Source of the DNA: Trichaptum fuscoviolaceum
Taxonomy: Eukaryota; Basidiomycota; Agaricomycetes; Hymenochaetales; Trichaptaceae
Direction of reading: 5' to 3'
NCBI GenBank assembly: GCA_910574455.1
Contig: CAJSYZ010000005.1
Coordinates: 744,001 to 808,000 of the forward strand
DNA length: 64,000 nt
The notes under the pieces: model-generated
Seen by the model: the letters and a program-made list of their open reading frames with translations, nothing else
Database searches by the model: none
Told to the model about the DNA's origin: nothing
Made by a program: the position numbers and the translations under genes
In this document: piece after piece, positions 48,001-58,294 of the stretch
Layout: every line of letters begins with the position of its first letter
Position numbering within the stretch: position 1 is the stretch's first letter

Positions 48001-51000
48001 TTCATCCGAGGGACGAGGGACACGACTCTGGCCCGAAGGTTGAATTCGAAGATTCAACCATGAACGCCACATCTCGGACAGAGGGTGTCCGGGAGATTTC
48101 AACGGTATTCGACCTCCTCTACGTAAGGTAAGCTCCAATGTAATCACACCATGCTAATGATGCCTTGATTTCGGATGTGCATGTTAAATTTGGTGTACGG
48201 ACTTGCAATGGCTGGTCCGTGAATGCCAGATTACAGTGTTCAACACCCAGTAACTCCACCAACTACATCCCGTAAGTTCCAACTTCATGGGGCTGTGAAA
48301 CATGTATTTTGAGTGGTGCCGAACAGCATATTCTATGGGTAAGCTGAGCCGAGTTCGGACATGTATGCATTTCCATAGACTTTCCATGAGTGTTTCGAAC
48401 CTCCTGTGCTCGTAAAGGTATGTTATTCCCTTTTGTGAATGCTTTGAACCTCCTGCAGTCATAAAGGTATGTTATTCCCTTAACTTAGCTGACTTTGAAA
48501 CATCTACGACGCCTTCATACATTGAATCAATGACACTGAGGTGCTTGATTCATTGTCAGAGTGAAATCTCTTAGTTCCGGTAGTACCGGTTCCGAATATC
48601 TATGTCTGAGAACGGACTTGTTCTTTCAATTCTGTGTTGGCTTCACATGTTAGAAATGTCGTGTTATTACTCTGTATCTGGGATTAGAACTACATTGTAT
48701 GTACAAAAAGGACGAATCTGACTTCAAAGGTGAGTTCACCTGATTTGGGCATTTGAAGCTTTCAAGTTCGCGCGTCTTGCTCAAACGAGCCTTGCGCGTC
48801 GACCACCACCATGGCTTCGCCCATGACATGCAAAACATTCATTCTGCATTAACTAGAGTCAAGCACACCTCTGTCGGAGAGAGCATGATAGGTTTTGGGT
48901 TCCGGTACGTGAGCATTATCTGTCTTACCTATGTCAACAAGACTCAATTGTCGTTTTCAGCTCTATCTTGCCCACTTTCAGTCCCGCCTCGCCCTCAACC
49001 ATATCTTCTGATGCGATAGGCCTAATCTATGCAAGCTGATAGAGATGAGCACATCGCCTCTTCCGTGGCTCAGCATCAAGATACAGTCCCGGCGGCTTGA
49101 GTTCCTTGTCTGCGTCCGCGCGAGCGCTGGTTCTTTGTCTGTGTTACTGTTCAACCTTCTGCTCCGCATACTATTGAAGCGATCTATGTACCGAATCAGC
49201 GACACCAGGACCTCAGTTCTAGCTCACGTCTAGGACACCCTCAAGTTGGCTGCACACTTCTGTGCTGTCCTCTCGCAATCTGCTTTTAGTTATACTGCAT
49301 TTACTGTTTCTTCCATACTTTGTCTGAAATAGGAGCTTGCAGCGATGGGTTATGCACCGACGAGGGCTCGCGTGATCAGGATGTTGAAGTTAACTGGAAC
49401 CGAGCAAGCTCTAGCTCTGCATTCGGTCGAAATCCAGTTGATCCCCGTCATCCTCGCAGGCGCTAGTTCTTGTTCGCGTCCTTACAGCCCGTCTCTGCTG
49501 CAGTTCAATTTCCAGTTTTGCGACACCAGGACCTCAGATACAGACTGTACCATGGTCTGCCAATGCAATCTTGCGGGCACTGGTCCTAGTTCGCTTTGTT
49601 CTCCCTCTGCACCGCGTACTACTATGCTAATTCGCCCCAAGCAGACTTCGGACGACTAGTTGAGCAGTTCTTGCTTGCGCACTTTCAGCCAGCCCGAAAT
49701 CAACCTTGGCGTCATCTCAGGCACAGGTGACACGCAGGCACGAAGTCGCCCGCGCCATGTCGTTGCAAGCTGTGTTGTCTGTATGACGCGGTGAAGGTAG
49801 CTCAGACAATGACGGGTATCTCATTGCGGGCAAGGAAAGTGTCAATAGCGGTGAGCCTCAGCGACGTCACACTAACCCAATCATCATTTCTTAACTGTGC
49901 ATTAGCGTATGAGCTCACTCTCATGCAGGGTTTCAGAATCGAACAGAGGACATTCCATGGTCTATTTGCAGAGAGGGTGTGTATCTTTTCGGGTGCAAAT
50001 GCTCATAGTTGCATTGCAGGTATGGGCGCGTTTGCGCAGAAAAGAAAGCGCAATCTGTGCGGAAGCCCTACACATTGGAACTACAAGGCTGAATGATTGA
50101 TCGAGGAGGATCTGCGCTTAGCAGATGTGTCGAGTTCTTGATGTCACTATCCTTTGAATGCTGAGAACATGGCGCGAAGATCGTCCATTCAGGCATGTTT
50201 ACGGGGTTCAAATTCTCTCCCCGTCAAAGCGCCCTGCAAGTGCGCAAGTGCGTGTGTCAGGATAGTCCCGTCTACTTAGGGTCAAGTCCATCTGCCAATG
50301 GCAAGCAAGGACGATGCACAGCAAGCAAACTATGGAAGGTCAATTTCCTGATTGTCCTATTCCAGTCTCTCCATGTTCTGGCACCAGGACTCCAATTACC
50401 AGCTCACCGCGTGTCCGAACAAGCGGCCCCGTAGCAAACCGAACAACTTTGAAAGCCTGCGAAGCGCCAAATAGACGCCCATCTGCGCAGCGAAGATGCT
50501 CACTGGCGGGCGTACCTGGCAGCTCCGAGCCCTTCGCCGTCACGGTGCTTAAACACAGCTTAAAGGCTAACGGAGACGGAGATGGACGCAGGTAAGTGCG
50601 TTCTCGCTGGCGCTTAACCAGCGCCTGCAACACTGAGAGCTTCAGCTAGCCCATTCCTTCGACGACCACTGCGTGCTTTGCGCCTAGCGTCGGAATTAAG
50701 ACAGTGTAGGTAGGCGGTCATGTCATCATTGACTCTCTCGTCCGAGGGACGCGTATGTGGCCCGAATGTTGAATTCGAAGATTCAACCACGAACGCCACA
50801 TCTCGGGCAGAGAGCATCCGGTCGACTGCAGCACTACTCGACCTCCTTGACGTAAGGTAAGTCCCTGTTTGATTACACCATTCTAATGGTGCAGCTGCTA
50901 CTGATATGTATGTTTAAATTGATGCACGGACTTGCAAAGGCTGGTCCGTGAATGTTAGAATACAATGCTCGACACCCGGTAACTTCACCAACTACATCCC

Positions 51001-52188
51001 CGTAAGTTCTAACTTCATGGAACTCTAGAACATGCATTAGAGCGGTGCCGAATAGCATATACTATGGGTAAGCTGAGCCGAATTCTCAAGCAGACCTCGG
51101 TGTTGTCGATCTAGCGTATGTAGGCACTAGAATGAGAAATAACATACCTTTACGACTGCAGGAGGTTCGAAACACATGTGAACGAAAGGTAATAACATAC
51201 CTATATGAGCACAGGAGGTTCGAAACACTCACACTATAGCTTCATAGAAAGATACATGACCCCGCTGAAATGACATATCTTAAGTCCGGTCACTTCACCA
51301 GCTATTAGGGAATTATTTCTCCATATTCTCTACCAGCTTCACACCTATGGTGCTATGCTTATTTGTTTTGGTCTTGATCTACTCAGTGCGATGAAGAGGC
51401 TGGGATTCAATGGTGAAAACTGAGATGCCCTGATTTAGGCATTTGAGCTTTTGCGCGTCTTGCGCAACCTTTCTTGCACGCCGACCACGACCATGGCTAC
51501 ACCATGATATGCAATTCATCCATTTTACCCATCGCCACCCATCTTATATCTATGTCAAGACTCAGTTCACCTCACCGGACCATCTCACCAAGTTTGCAAG
51601 TTGATAGAGATGAGCACTTTTCATGGTGCAGTTTTCACGGCGCCCACACCCCGAATCTGCGTTCAAGCTATTCACGCATCATGCCAGCAACACCAGGACC
51701 TCAGATAGCATTCGGGCTCTGGTTCTGACTTGTTTTGCGCCGATTGCCAACTTGCGCCAACTGGGGCTTGCGTGATCAGGACATGGCTGATGTTACTGTC
51801 TGCGCAGTTGAATCCACACTTGAACTTGCAGCAAATGTCGGATGTGTGCCGTCACTCTTGCAGGCGCTAGTTCTGGTTCACAATCGTAGTTCAAATTCCA
51901 GAATCATCTCTGTGTCTCGGAGTTTAATTCACTGTTTTGGATCCTACTACGCATGGTGCGTCATATCTGCCTTTCCCGCTTGCGCACCCAGCTTTGCGTT
52001 CCGTAGACATGCCTGAATGGACGATCTTTGCGATATCAACATAGAGACCTCGTTCTTGCGAGCATCCTTGCTTCCGCTTGGGTTCCCGGGTATTCCAAGT
52101 CCCGCATGCAAGGGAATCCTATTCCCTTTCTCTACTACTGACATCTTCGTGACACCGTGATACTTGTTTTATCTATCTATAGCACCAA
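45021..52188 (+). repeat. Decayed region of U5
   Basis: Three blocks colinear with U1. Indels near 47500, 47926 and 50732. Substitutions cluster towards the right end (52050-52080), next to the spacer that holds the retrotransposon. Confidence 0.65.
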
Positions 52189-52392
52189 GATAAGTAGATC
52201 GCTTGCACACTTGCCTGTACCGAATAGAATAACAGCAAACATATTGTGCTGTTTGGGAGCTCACTGGCAGGCTCTGCATATACAGATGTTCAAGTGCTCT
52301 GTGATTTGAGCTTGTCTTCACTGTATAAAATATACATTGTTTCTATTCTATATCTAATGAGAGCTGGCGAGTGGGCCTTCGTGCACAGTGCA
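52189..52392 (+). repeat. Junction spacer J5, left part
   Basis: The first 204 bp of the spacer, ending at the GTGCA target site of the retrotransposon. It differs from the other spacers at GCTTGTCTTC and GCTGGCGAG. The insertion lies about 60 bp after the spacer's TATAAAATA. Confidence 0.75.
52388..52392 (+). repeat. Target-site duplication, left
   Basis: GTGCA precedes the element and is repeated at 59125-59129. Uninterrupted spacers carry it once (CAGTGCACATACG). Five bp is the usual duplication for Ty3/gypsy integrases. Confidence 0.93.
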
Positions 52393-53222
52393 TGTTACGA
52401 CCGTCGGGAATTGTAGCGGGAAACAGTTTCGGGAAACTGGAATTCACGACAAGAACCCGCGTTCGGGAATCTGGATTCGCGACTGGGAACGAGCGTGGGA
52501 ATTCTGGCGGGAAACGCGCGGGATTCTATCCAGGCGCGTCGCGGGATTCTCAAGGCCAGCTAGGACTCTTCACTGCTTTGAACGTCAAGTAAGCGGATCC
52601 CTAAGGAAGCACTCCACAAGTAAGTATTGCGCAACTAACTACACAGGAGAAAAGAGAGAGATCGCACCTAAGGAAGCACTCCACAAGAGGTCAAAAGTGG
52701 GGTGCTCCTTACGATGCCTACAGCTATTTATCTACTTCGTAAAGACTGTATAGTTAATCTACGCTAAGTGTCCTTGCGCAATGCGCACCTATCTACTACA
52801 AACGATACATGCTACGACCGCACTGCTAGGCATGTCTATCCCGTCTCTCCAGATGGCTACGGCCTGTCCGTGGACGTCAGCGTCCGGTCCGGGGCCGCGA
52901 CTAGCCAGACTAGGTATGCCAGACTGTTGCAGGTCGTCACCTTGAGGTACTAACGGATTAATGAGCGTATGTTGATAAGTGAATGTACGTGTGCCGTGGC
53001 GGGTCGTCGTAAATGAATGTGTGTATGCGTGCATGGTGGTCGGGACGGTGGTGCGGGATAGGTCACGTGAGCGGGGGATCTTGCGGGGGATCGTGCGAGT
53101 CGGGAAAGGGGTTTCGCGCGGGGAATCCAATGGCGGGATTCTCCCCGCGGGATTGTCTGCTCATGTCGGGATCCTTGGCGGGAAAGTGCGGGAAATGAGA
53201 AAAGGGGCCTGGGATCTCGACA
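52393..53222 (-). repeat. 3' LTR (left copy)
   Basis: 830 bp. It carries a 21-bp direct repeat at 52600-52620 and 52667-52687. Dense CGGGAA/CGGGAT motifs lie near both ends (about 52400-52560 and 53050-53210). Its inner 160 bp also encode the C-terminus of Pol. Confidence 0.93.
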
Positions 53223-56200
53223 TTACCCCCCTCCAAAGGCGCAACTCCGGGGCGCCAAGCTTGAATCTTGCTCAGGTCACAGAGCTCGATAGCGTTGACT
53301 TCTCGAGGGGCGTCCGGGTGTTTTCGATAGAAACTGCGAATTTTAGCCTTTGCATTACCCATATCCTTTGCGGGAATCCATGTATCTTCCGCGCTCGAAT
53401 ATCCCTTCCATCGTACCAAATATTCAAACCTCCGTCTAAACCGTCTAGCGTCCAGTACCTCTTCCACCTCGTATTCCAGATCTCCTTCTACTTCGACTGG
53501 GGGCGGTGGGGGTTGCGTTCGACCGGGAATGTCGTCTTCGTGGTATGGCGAGAGCAGCGATACGTGAAATACGGGATGAATCTTCAGCGACGCGGGGAGT
53601 TCGAGTTCGTAGGTGAGGTCACTTAGCTTTGCCTTCACTTTATACGGCCCTAGTCGTTTCGGTAATAATTTGCGCGCTCCCGGTCGCCGAACGTTCGTCG
53701 CCTCGAGCCATACTTTATCCCCGACTGCGTACTGCGGGGCCTCGTTCCTGGCCTGATCGTGGTGCTGCTTCATGCGCTCTGCCGCAACCTCCAAAGCCGC
53801 TCTTGCCTCTTCCTGTGCCTGCTGAAGCTCCTGTAGTCGTGCGTCCGCGGCGGGGACCGTGGACAGGCCGTCGCTCGGGGCAATCGTGAATTCGGGATTG
53901 TAGCCGTAGACGAGCGCGAACGGGGATTGTCGTGTTGCCGCGTGCGCTTTCGTGTTGTGCGCGAACTCTGCCATCGGGAGTAATCCGGCCCAGTTTTCTT
54001 GTCGTGTATCTATGAAAGCCCGTAAATATTGTTCCAGCTCTTGGTTTACCCTTTCGGTTTGCCCATCAGTCTGCGGGTGATACGCAGTCGACGTGGTACC
54101 CTTGATACCGAGTCGGGAAAAAAGGGCTTTCATGAACTGCGCGACAAACTGTGGTCCGCGGTCGGATATGATCTGGCGGGGGGTTCCGTGCAGCTTCCAG
54201 ACGTGTTGCAGGAAGAGTTCTGCGGTTTCCGGTGCATCGACATCAGACGTGGTCGGGATAAAATGCGCTTGCTTGGTGAGACGGTCGACCACCACGAAAA
54301 TTGCGTCGTAATCCTCAGATCGGGGGAGCTGGGTGATGAAATCGCACGAAATCGCCTGCCAGGGGCCCTGCGGGATTTCGTTCGGTTGCAGGAGTCCTAC
54401 CGGGCGTTGGGATCGGTTCTTCGTGCGTGCACAGGTATCGCATCCCGAAACGTATCGTTCTACGAAGTTAGACATCCCGGGCCACCAGTAGTTGCGGCTT
54501 ACCATCTCAAACGTTTTCCAACGTCCAGGATGTCCGGCGGGGAGACTGTCGTGGTAAGTCTTCACCACATCCCGGCGAATGGTCTCGTCTTTCGGGACGT
54601 AAACCTTACCCTGGTACAGGATGAGGCCTTCCTCGGTGCTCCAGTCCTCAAGTTCCTTGGTCAGGACTCGAGGCGCCTTGGACTTGACCAGCTCGATCGC
54701 GTCCACCAGTTCGTCTTCATATTGATCTGACTTACGAATGCGTCGTAGGAGGGCCTGATCCCCGTGTACCTGCGTCATTCCCCGCCGAATTGCCTTTAGT
54801 CGAAACATTTCGGGGGTCAAGAGGGTCCGTCCCGTGTTGTCTTCGCCTTCGGGTTGAAGATCGACGCGTCGTGACATGGCGTCGGGTTTGCCCCCGAGTC
54901 GCCCTGGGCGATGGCGAATCGTAAAATCGAAGCGGGTGAGGAACAGACTCCACCGGGCTTGGCGTCGCGTCAGCGTTCGGGATTCAGAGAAATATAGCAG
55001 ATTCTTGTGGTCAGACACGATATCGAGTTTATGACTCGCACCTTCGAGATAATGTCGCCACTCGTCAAGAGCTCGAATAATCGCGAGTAGCTCCTTGTCA
55101 TAAATCTCGTAGTTGCGTTCCGCATCGTTGAGGGATTTCGAGAAAAAGGCGACCGGATGTATCAGCCCGTCGTCGCCTTCCTGGGACAAGACCGCGCCGG
55201 TCGCGAAATCAGAGGCGTCGCATTCCACGATGAATTGTCGCGACATGTCTGGCATCATCAGGACGGGGGCGGTCGTGAACATGCGCTTGAGATGGTCGAA
55301 GGCGAACTGCTGGTTTTCTGTCCAGGCCCAGCGAACGTCCTTCTTCAGCAGCGTCGTGAGCGGTTTGACGATGTGCGAGAAATCCCGAATGAAGCGTCGA
55401 TAGAAATTCGCGAACCCGAGGAAGGCTTGAATGTCTTTCACCTTTTTCGGGGTAGGCCAGTCGAGGACCGCCTGTACCTTGGCGGGATCCATAGCCACCT
55501 TTCCCTGCGAAATAATCATCCCGAGATACTCGACGGAAGTCTGTTTGAATTTGCACTTTTCGGGTTTACAGAACAAGTCGTTTTCGCGCAGCCGCTTAAG
55601 GACTTCCCGTACGTGTTCCTCGTGCTGCGATTCATCTTCGGAAAAGATTAGCAAGTCGTCAAGATAGATGATCACGTATACTCCAATGAGATCTTTGAAG
55701 ATATCGTTCATCATATGCTGGAAGGTCGCCGGGGCATTCGTGAGCCCGAATGTCATCACCGTTGGTTCGAAATGTCCTGCCTGAGTCCGAAATGCGGCCT
55801 TCCACTCGTCGCCTTGCTTCAGTCGCACGTTGTGGTAGCCCCATCGCAAATCTAACGTCGTGAAAACCTTCGCCTTTTGCAGTGCGTCTACGAGTTCCAT
55901 CGTGAGGGGAAGCGGGTATCGATTCTTGACCGTGATATCGTTCAGTCGTCGGTAATCGACTACCATGCGCAAGGTTCCGTCCTTTTTCTTGATAAAGAAG
56001 ACGGGAGCCGCTGCAGGGGATTTCGAAGGTCGTATGTACCCTTTGCGCAGGTTTTCGTCAACGAATTCGCGAAGGGCGTCGCGTTCGGCCGGGGCCAACG
56101 GATAGATTTTGCTGTACGGGGGAACCTTCCCGGGTTCTAAATCTATGGCGTGATCATACGGCTTGCGTAGTGGAAGCCTTTCGGATTCAACTTTCGAGAA

Positions 56201-56995
56201 AACGTCGGCAAACTCACGAAATTCGGGGGGAACTAGTTCCTCGAAGGTTTTCTCGCCTTCCTTCACGGCTGACTTCTCCGCGATGGCCTGGGGAGTGGGT
56301 GTACGAGGCGGCGATTTTGTACGCGAAGTGGTCGTCCGTCGTGACGAAGTAGGATTCAGCGTCGTGGTACTGGTCCCAATATTTTTCTGAGTACCGAAAT
56401 CCTGGTGGGACAGCTTCCATTCGGCCTGGGTCCTGTCGGGCCCCCAGGGGGTCTCGACTTCTTCTGCTATGGCGAGGCGGGGAAGCGGGACCAGGCGTTG
56501 CTGGTTGTCACACTGAGGTGGGCAGCGGTTGAGATCGACCACATCGTTGGTCCAGTCAATGGTTGGGTTATGGTGCCGCAACCAGTCGATCCCCATGATA
56601 ATATCGTCGTCGCCAATATCCGCGACGGCCATGGTCAACTGTTCTAAGTGTCCCTTCATCTCGACGTTGAGGACTACTTCCTTGGTGATGCGTCCAATCG
56701 CGTTCGGGGAATTGTCCGCGTTGCGCAAAAGTATCGGGATTACCAATTCCCGAGTCTGGAGTCCGTGTCGCGAAACGTAGCGGGAATTTATGAAAGTTCC
56801 CGACGCACCGCTGTCTAACATTACTGTGGCTAAGGCATCCGTTTTTCCGTCGCTAACCTGTACCGGGAACTTCAAATGTCGTCGAAGACGACGGTCTATT
56901 GTAGAGATGGTTAAATACAAGGGACCATTATTAAGAGAGTTCTTCGGCCACAAAGGGCGGTTGGGTCGTATAGGGCGCGACTGAGCAATACGACC
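53063..56995 (-). CDS. pol: Pol polyprotein: protease, RT, RNase H, integrase, chromodomain
   Basis: The frame is open from directly after the gag TAG to 53063, 1,310 codons. Residues are counted from a TTG at 56953. Protease: DSGA at 47-50. Reverse transcriptase: YLDD at 430-433. RNase H: D579, E621, D648. Integrase: HHCC finger H801/H808/C838/C841 and DDE residues D871, D931, E967. A GPY/F-like region lies near 1100. The chromodomain is at about 1158-1212 with all three aromatic cage positions (Y1161, W1182, Y1185), so it may read methylated H3K9. The first Met in frame is at 45, inside the protease, so separate initiation would lose the protease start; a Gag-Pol product by readthrough is likelier. 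All catalytic residues are present, and the element may be active. Confidence 0.93.
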   Translation of the reverse strand, partial: GRIAQSRPIRPNRPLWPKNSLNNGPLYLTISTIDRRLRRHLKFPVQVSDGKTDALATVMLDSGASGTFINSRYVSRHGLQTRELVIPILLRNADNSPNAIGRITKEVVLNVEMKGHLEQLTMAVADIGDDDIIMGIDWLRHHNPTIDWTNDVVDLNRCPPQCDNQQRLVPLPRLAIAEEVETPWGPDRTQAEWKLSHQDFGTQKNIGTSTTTLNPTSSRRTTTSRTKSPPRTPTPQAIAEKSAVKEGEKTFEELVPPEFREFADVFSKVESERLPLRKPYDHAIDLEPGKVPPYSKIYPLAPAERDALREFVDENLRKGYIRPSKSPAAAPVFFIKKKDGTLRMVVDYRRLNDITVKNRYPLPLTMELVDALQKAKVFTTLDLRWGYHNVRLKQGDEWKAAFRTQAGHFEPTVMTFGLTNAPATFQHMMNDIFKDLIGVYVIIYLDDLLIFSEDESQHEEHVREVLKRLRENDLFCKPEKCKFKQTSVEYLGMIISQGKVAMDPAKVQAVLDWPTPKKVKDIQAFLGFANFYRRFIRDFSHIVKPLTTLLKKDVRWAWTENQQFAFDHLKRMFTTAPVLMMPDMSRQFIVECDASDFATGAVLSQEGDDGLIHPVAFFSKSLNDAERNYEIYDKELLAIIRALDEWRHYLEGASHKLDIVSDHKNLLYFSESRTLTRRQARWSLFLTRFDFTIRHRPGRLGGKPDAMSRRVDLQPEGEDNTGRTLLTPEMFRLKAIRRGMTQVHGDQALLRRIRKSDQYEDELVDAIELVKSKAPRVLTKELEDWSTEEGLILYQGKVYVPKDETIRRDVVKTYHDSLPAGHPGRWKTFEMVSRNYWWPGMSNFVERYVSGCDTCARTKNRSQRPVGLLQPNEIPQGPWQAISCDFITQLPRSEDYDAIFVVVDRLTKQAHFIPTTSDVDAPETAELFLQHVWKLHGTPRQIISDRGPQFVAQFMKALFSRLGIKGTTSTAYHPQTDGQTERVNQELEQYLRAFIDTRQENWAGLLPMAEFAHNTKAHAATRQSPFALVYGYNPEFTIAPSDGLSTVPAADARLQELQQAQEEARAALEVAAERMKQHHDQARNEAPQYAVGDKVWLEATNVRRPGARKLLPKRLGPYKVKAKLSDLTYELELPASLKIHPVFHVSLLSPYHEDDIPGRTQPPPPPVEVEGDLEYEVEEVLDARRFRRRFEYLVRWKGYSSAEDTWIPAKDMGNAKAKIRSFYRKHPDAPREVNAIELCDLSKIQAWRPGVAPLEGGNVEIPGPFSHFPHFPAKDPDMSRQSRGENPAIGFPARNPFPDSHDPPQDPPLT
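53226..53234 (-). other. Polypurine tract
   Basis: On the element strand, GGAGGGGGG lies 3 nt before the LTR. It primes plus-strand DNA synthesis. It is also part of the pol frame (LEGG). Confidence 0.8.
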
Positions 56996-58204
56996 CTACT
57001 GAAAATCCGCTGGGGGCGGGGCTTCGGGATTGTGAACGTTCTTGGCGGCGGGCGTCATGGCGGCGAATGCGTTCTGTAGCACGGACTGCTGCACATTCTG
57101 GACGTACTGTTCCGCCATACGTTTGAGCGTTTCTTCGAACGACTGGAGCGCGGGGGGCGCGGGGCTCGACGGGGACGTGGATTTCGTAGCCTTTAGGTTT
57201 CGGGTTGGCGGTCGCGTTGGGCAATCGCTCACTAAATGGTCTTTCTCTCCGCAGTAGTAGCATAGTCCCTTACTCCTGCGCTCCCGGCGCACCCTGTCAA
57301 TCTCCATTGCGTTGGGATCCTTCGTCGAGCTTGCGCCCGCAGTCGGGATCGTACGCGGAGCTGAACTAGTGGTGCCGGGATTGCTTCGGGGCGTAGCCGC
57401 TGGCTTTGATACTGGTCCATAGGCGTGTGCGAGCCTTAGCTTCTCGTCCGTCTCGGAAACCCAGTTGACGTAGGCATCGAATTTCATATCCTTCGCCTCT
57501 GTGCTGGCGATGTGCTGGCGAACCTGGTCTTTGAGTCCCTTCCGGAACATGTCGAGGTAGATGACATCCGTCGTTGCGTCCTTGGGCCACCCGGTGAGGG
57601 CTTGGAGGGCACGGAATTGCGACGCAAACTCGGCGACCGTTCCTGTCTGGCGTAGGCGCATCAGCTTGTCGGCTGCGGCTTTGTCTGCATCGATTTCTCC
57701 GTAAGAGGCGCGAAGGGCGGCGAACAGGGCCTCCAGGCTGGCGGCTTCTGGCGGTGTCGGGATGTCCTGGAGTCGATCTAGAATGGGTCGCGCCCAGTCT
57801 TGCGCCGGTCCCCGCAGTAGCATCAGGGCGAATGCGACCTTGCGGGTTTCGTTCAGCCCAGGATGTTGTCCGAACAGGTAGAGCTTAATCTGGTGAATCC
57901 AGTTTTCCAGCTTGGCTCGTTCGCCTTCGAAGGTGTCGGGAAGCTTCATCTTGAGCCCTGCTCCACCCCCAGACGGGGAGGCGGGCTGGCTCGCGATTTG
58001 GGCTTCTAACGCCTGGTTGGCGTGCTTGAGCTGGGCGACAGTGTTCTGAACCTGATTGTGTTCGTTGACTAACTTGGAGTAGCGTTTTTCGAGGGTGTCG
58101 AGGCGATCAAGGATGGGCTGGAGTTTGTCTTCCTCCATCGAGGAGCTCGGGGACGGGAAAGCGAAGGTATCTGCGAGTCCTCCCCATTCCTGGTGGGACG
58201 ACAT
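56996..58204 (-). CDS. gag: Gag with CCHC zinc knuckle
   Basis: 402 aa starting at an ATG in GCG-ATG-TCG context. A coiled-coil-like stretch lies at residues 25-72 and a retrotransposon capsid-like region at about 85-260 (FEGERAKLENWIHQIK...LRGPAQDW). A zinc knuckle C315/C318/H323/C328 (CYYCGEKDHLVSDC) would bind the RNA. It ends with TAG at 56998-56996. The pol frame continues in the same phase, so a single suppressed stop would give Gag-Pol. Confidence 0.9.
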   Translation of the reverse strand: MSSHQEWGGLADTFAFPSPSSSMEEDKLQPILDRLDTLEKRYSKLVNEHNQVQNTVAQLKHANQALEAQIASQPASPSGGGAGLKMKLPDTFEGERAKLENWIHQIKLYLFGQHPGLNETRKVAFALMLLRGPAQDWARPILDRLQDIPTPPEAASLEALFAALRASYGEIDADKAAADKLMRLRQTGTVAEFASQFRALQALTGWPKDATTDVIYLDMFRKGLKDQVRQHIASTEAKDMKFDAYVNWVSETDEKLRLAHAYGPVSKPAATPRSNPGTTSSAPRTIPTAGASSTKDPNAMEIDRVRRERRSKGLCYYCGEKDHLVSDCPTRPPTRNLKATKSTSPSSPAPPALQSFEETLKRMAEQYVQNVQQSVLQNAFAAMTPAAKNVHNPEAPPPADFQ

Positions 58205-58267
58205 CGCGGGTCGGCGGTACGGGTGCGGGGGTAGAAAGTAAAGAGCGTGAGGGTGTCGAGTCCGAGC

Positions 58268-58279
58268 GGCGGTGAGCCA
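58268..58279 (-). other. Candidate primer-binding site
   Basis: On the element strand TGGCTCACCGCC begins 15 nt inside the 5' LTR. A TGG start would pair with a tRNA ending in CCA. The distance is longer than usual and I cannot name the tRNA. Self-priming, as in Tf1-type elements, is the alternative. Confidence 0.3.
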
Positions 58280-58294
58280 GGACTTTTGACCTAA
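58280..58294 (-). other. Leader segment between LTR and candidate primer site
   Basis: On the element strand TTAGGTCAAAAGTCC immediately follows the LTR. It does not begin with TGG, so a conventional tRNA primer at this position is not obvious. Confidence 0.4.

Noticed and set aside
52768..52953. 61-codon frame in the LTR
   Set aside because: It is on the strand opposite to the element and has no recognised domain; it is repeated only because LTRs are repeated.
53629..56984. Numerous plus-strand frames across the retrotransposon
   Set aside because: All are antisense shadows of gag and pol.
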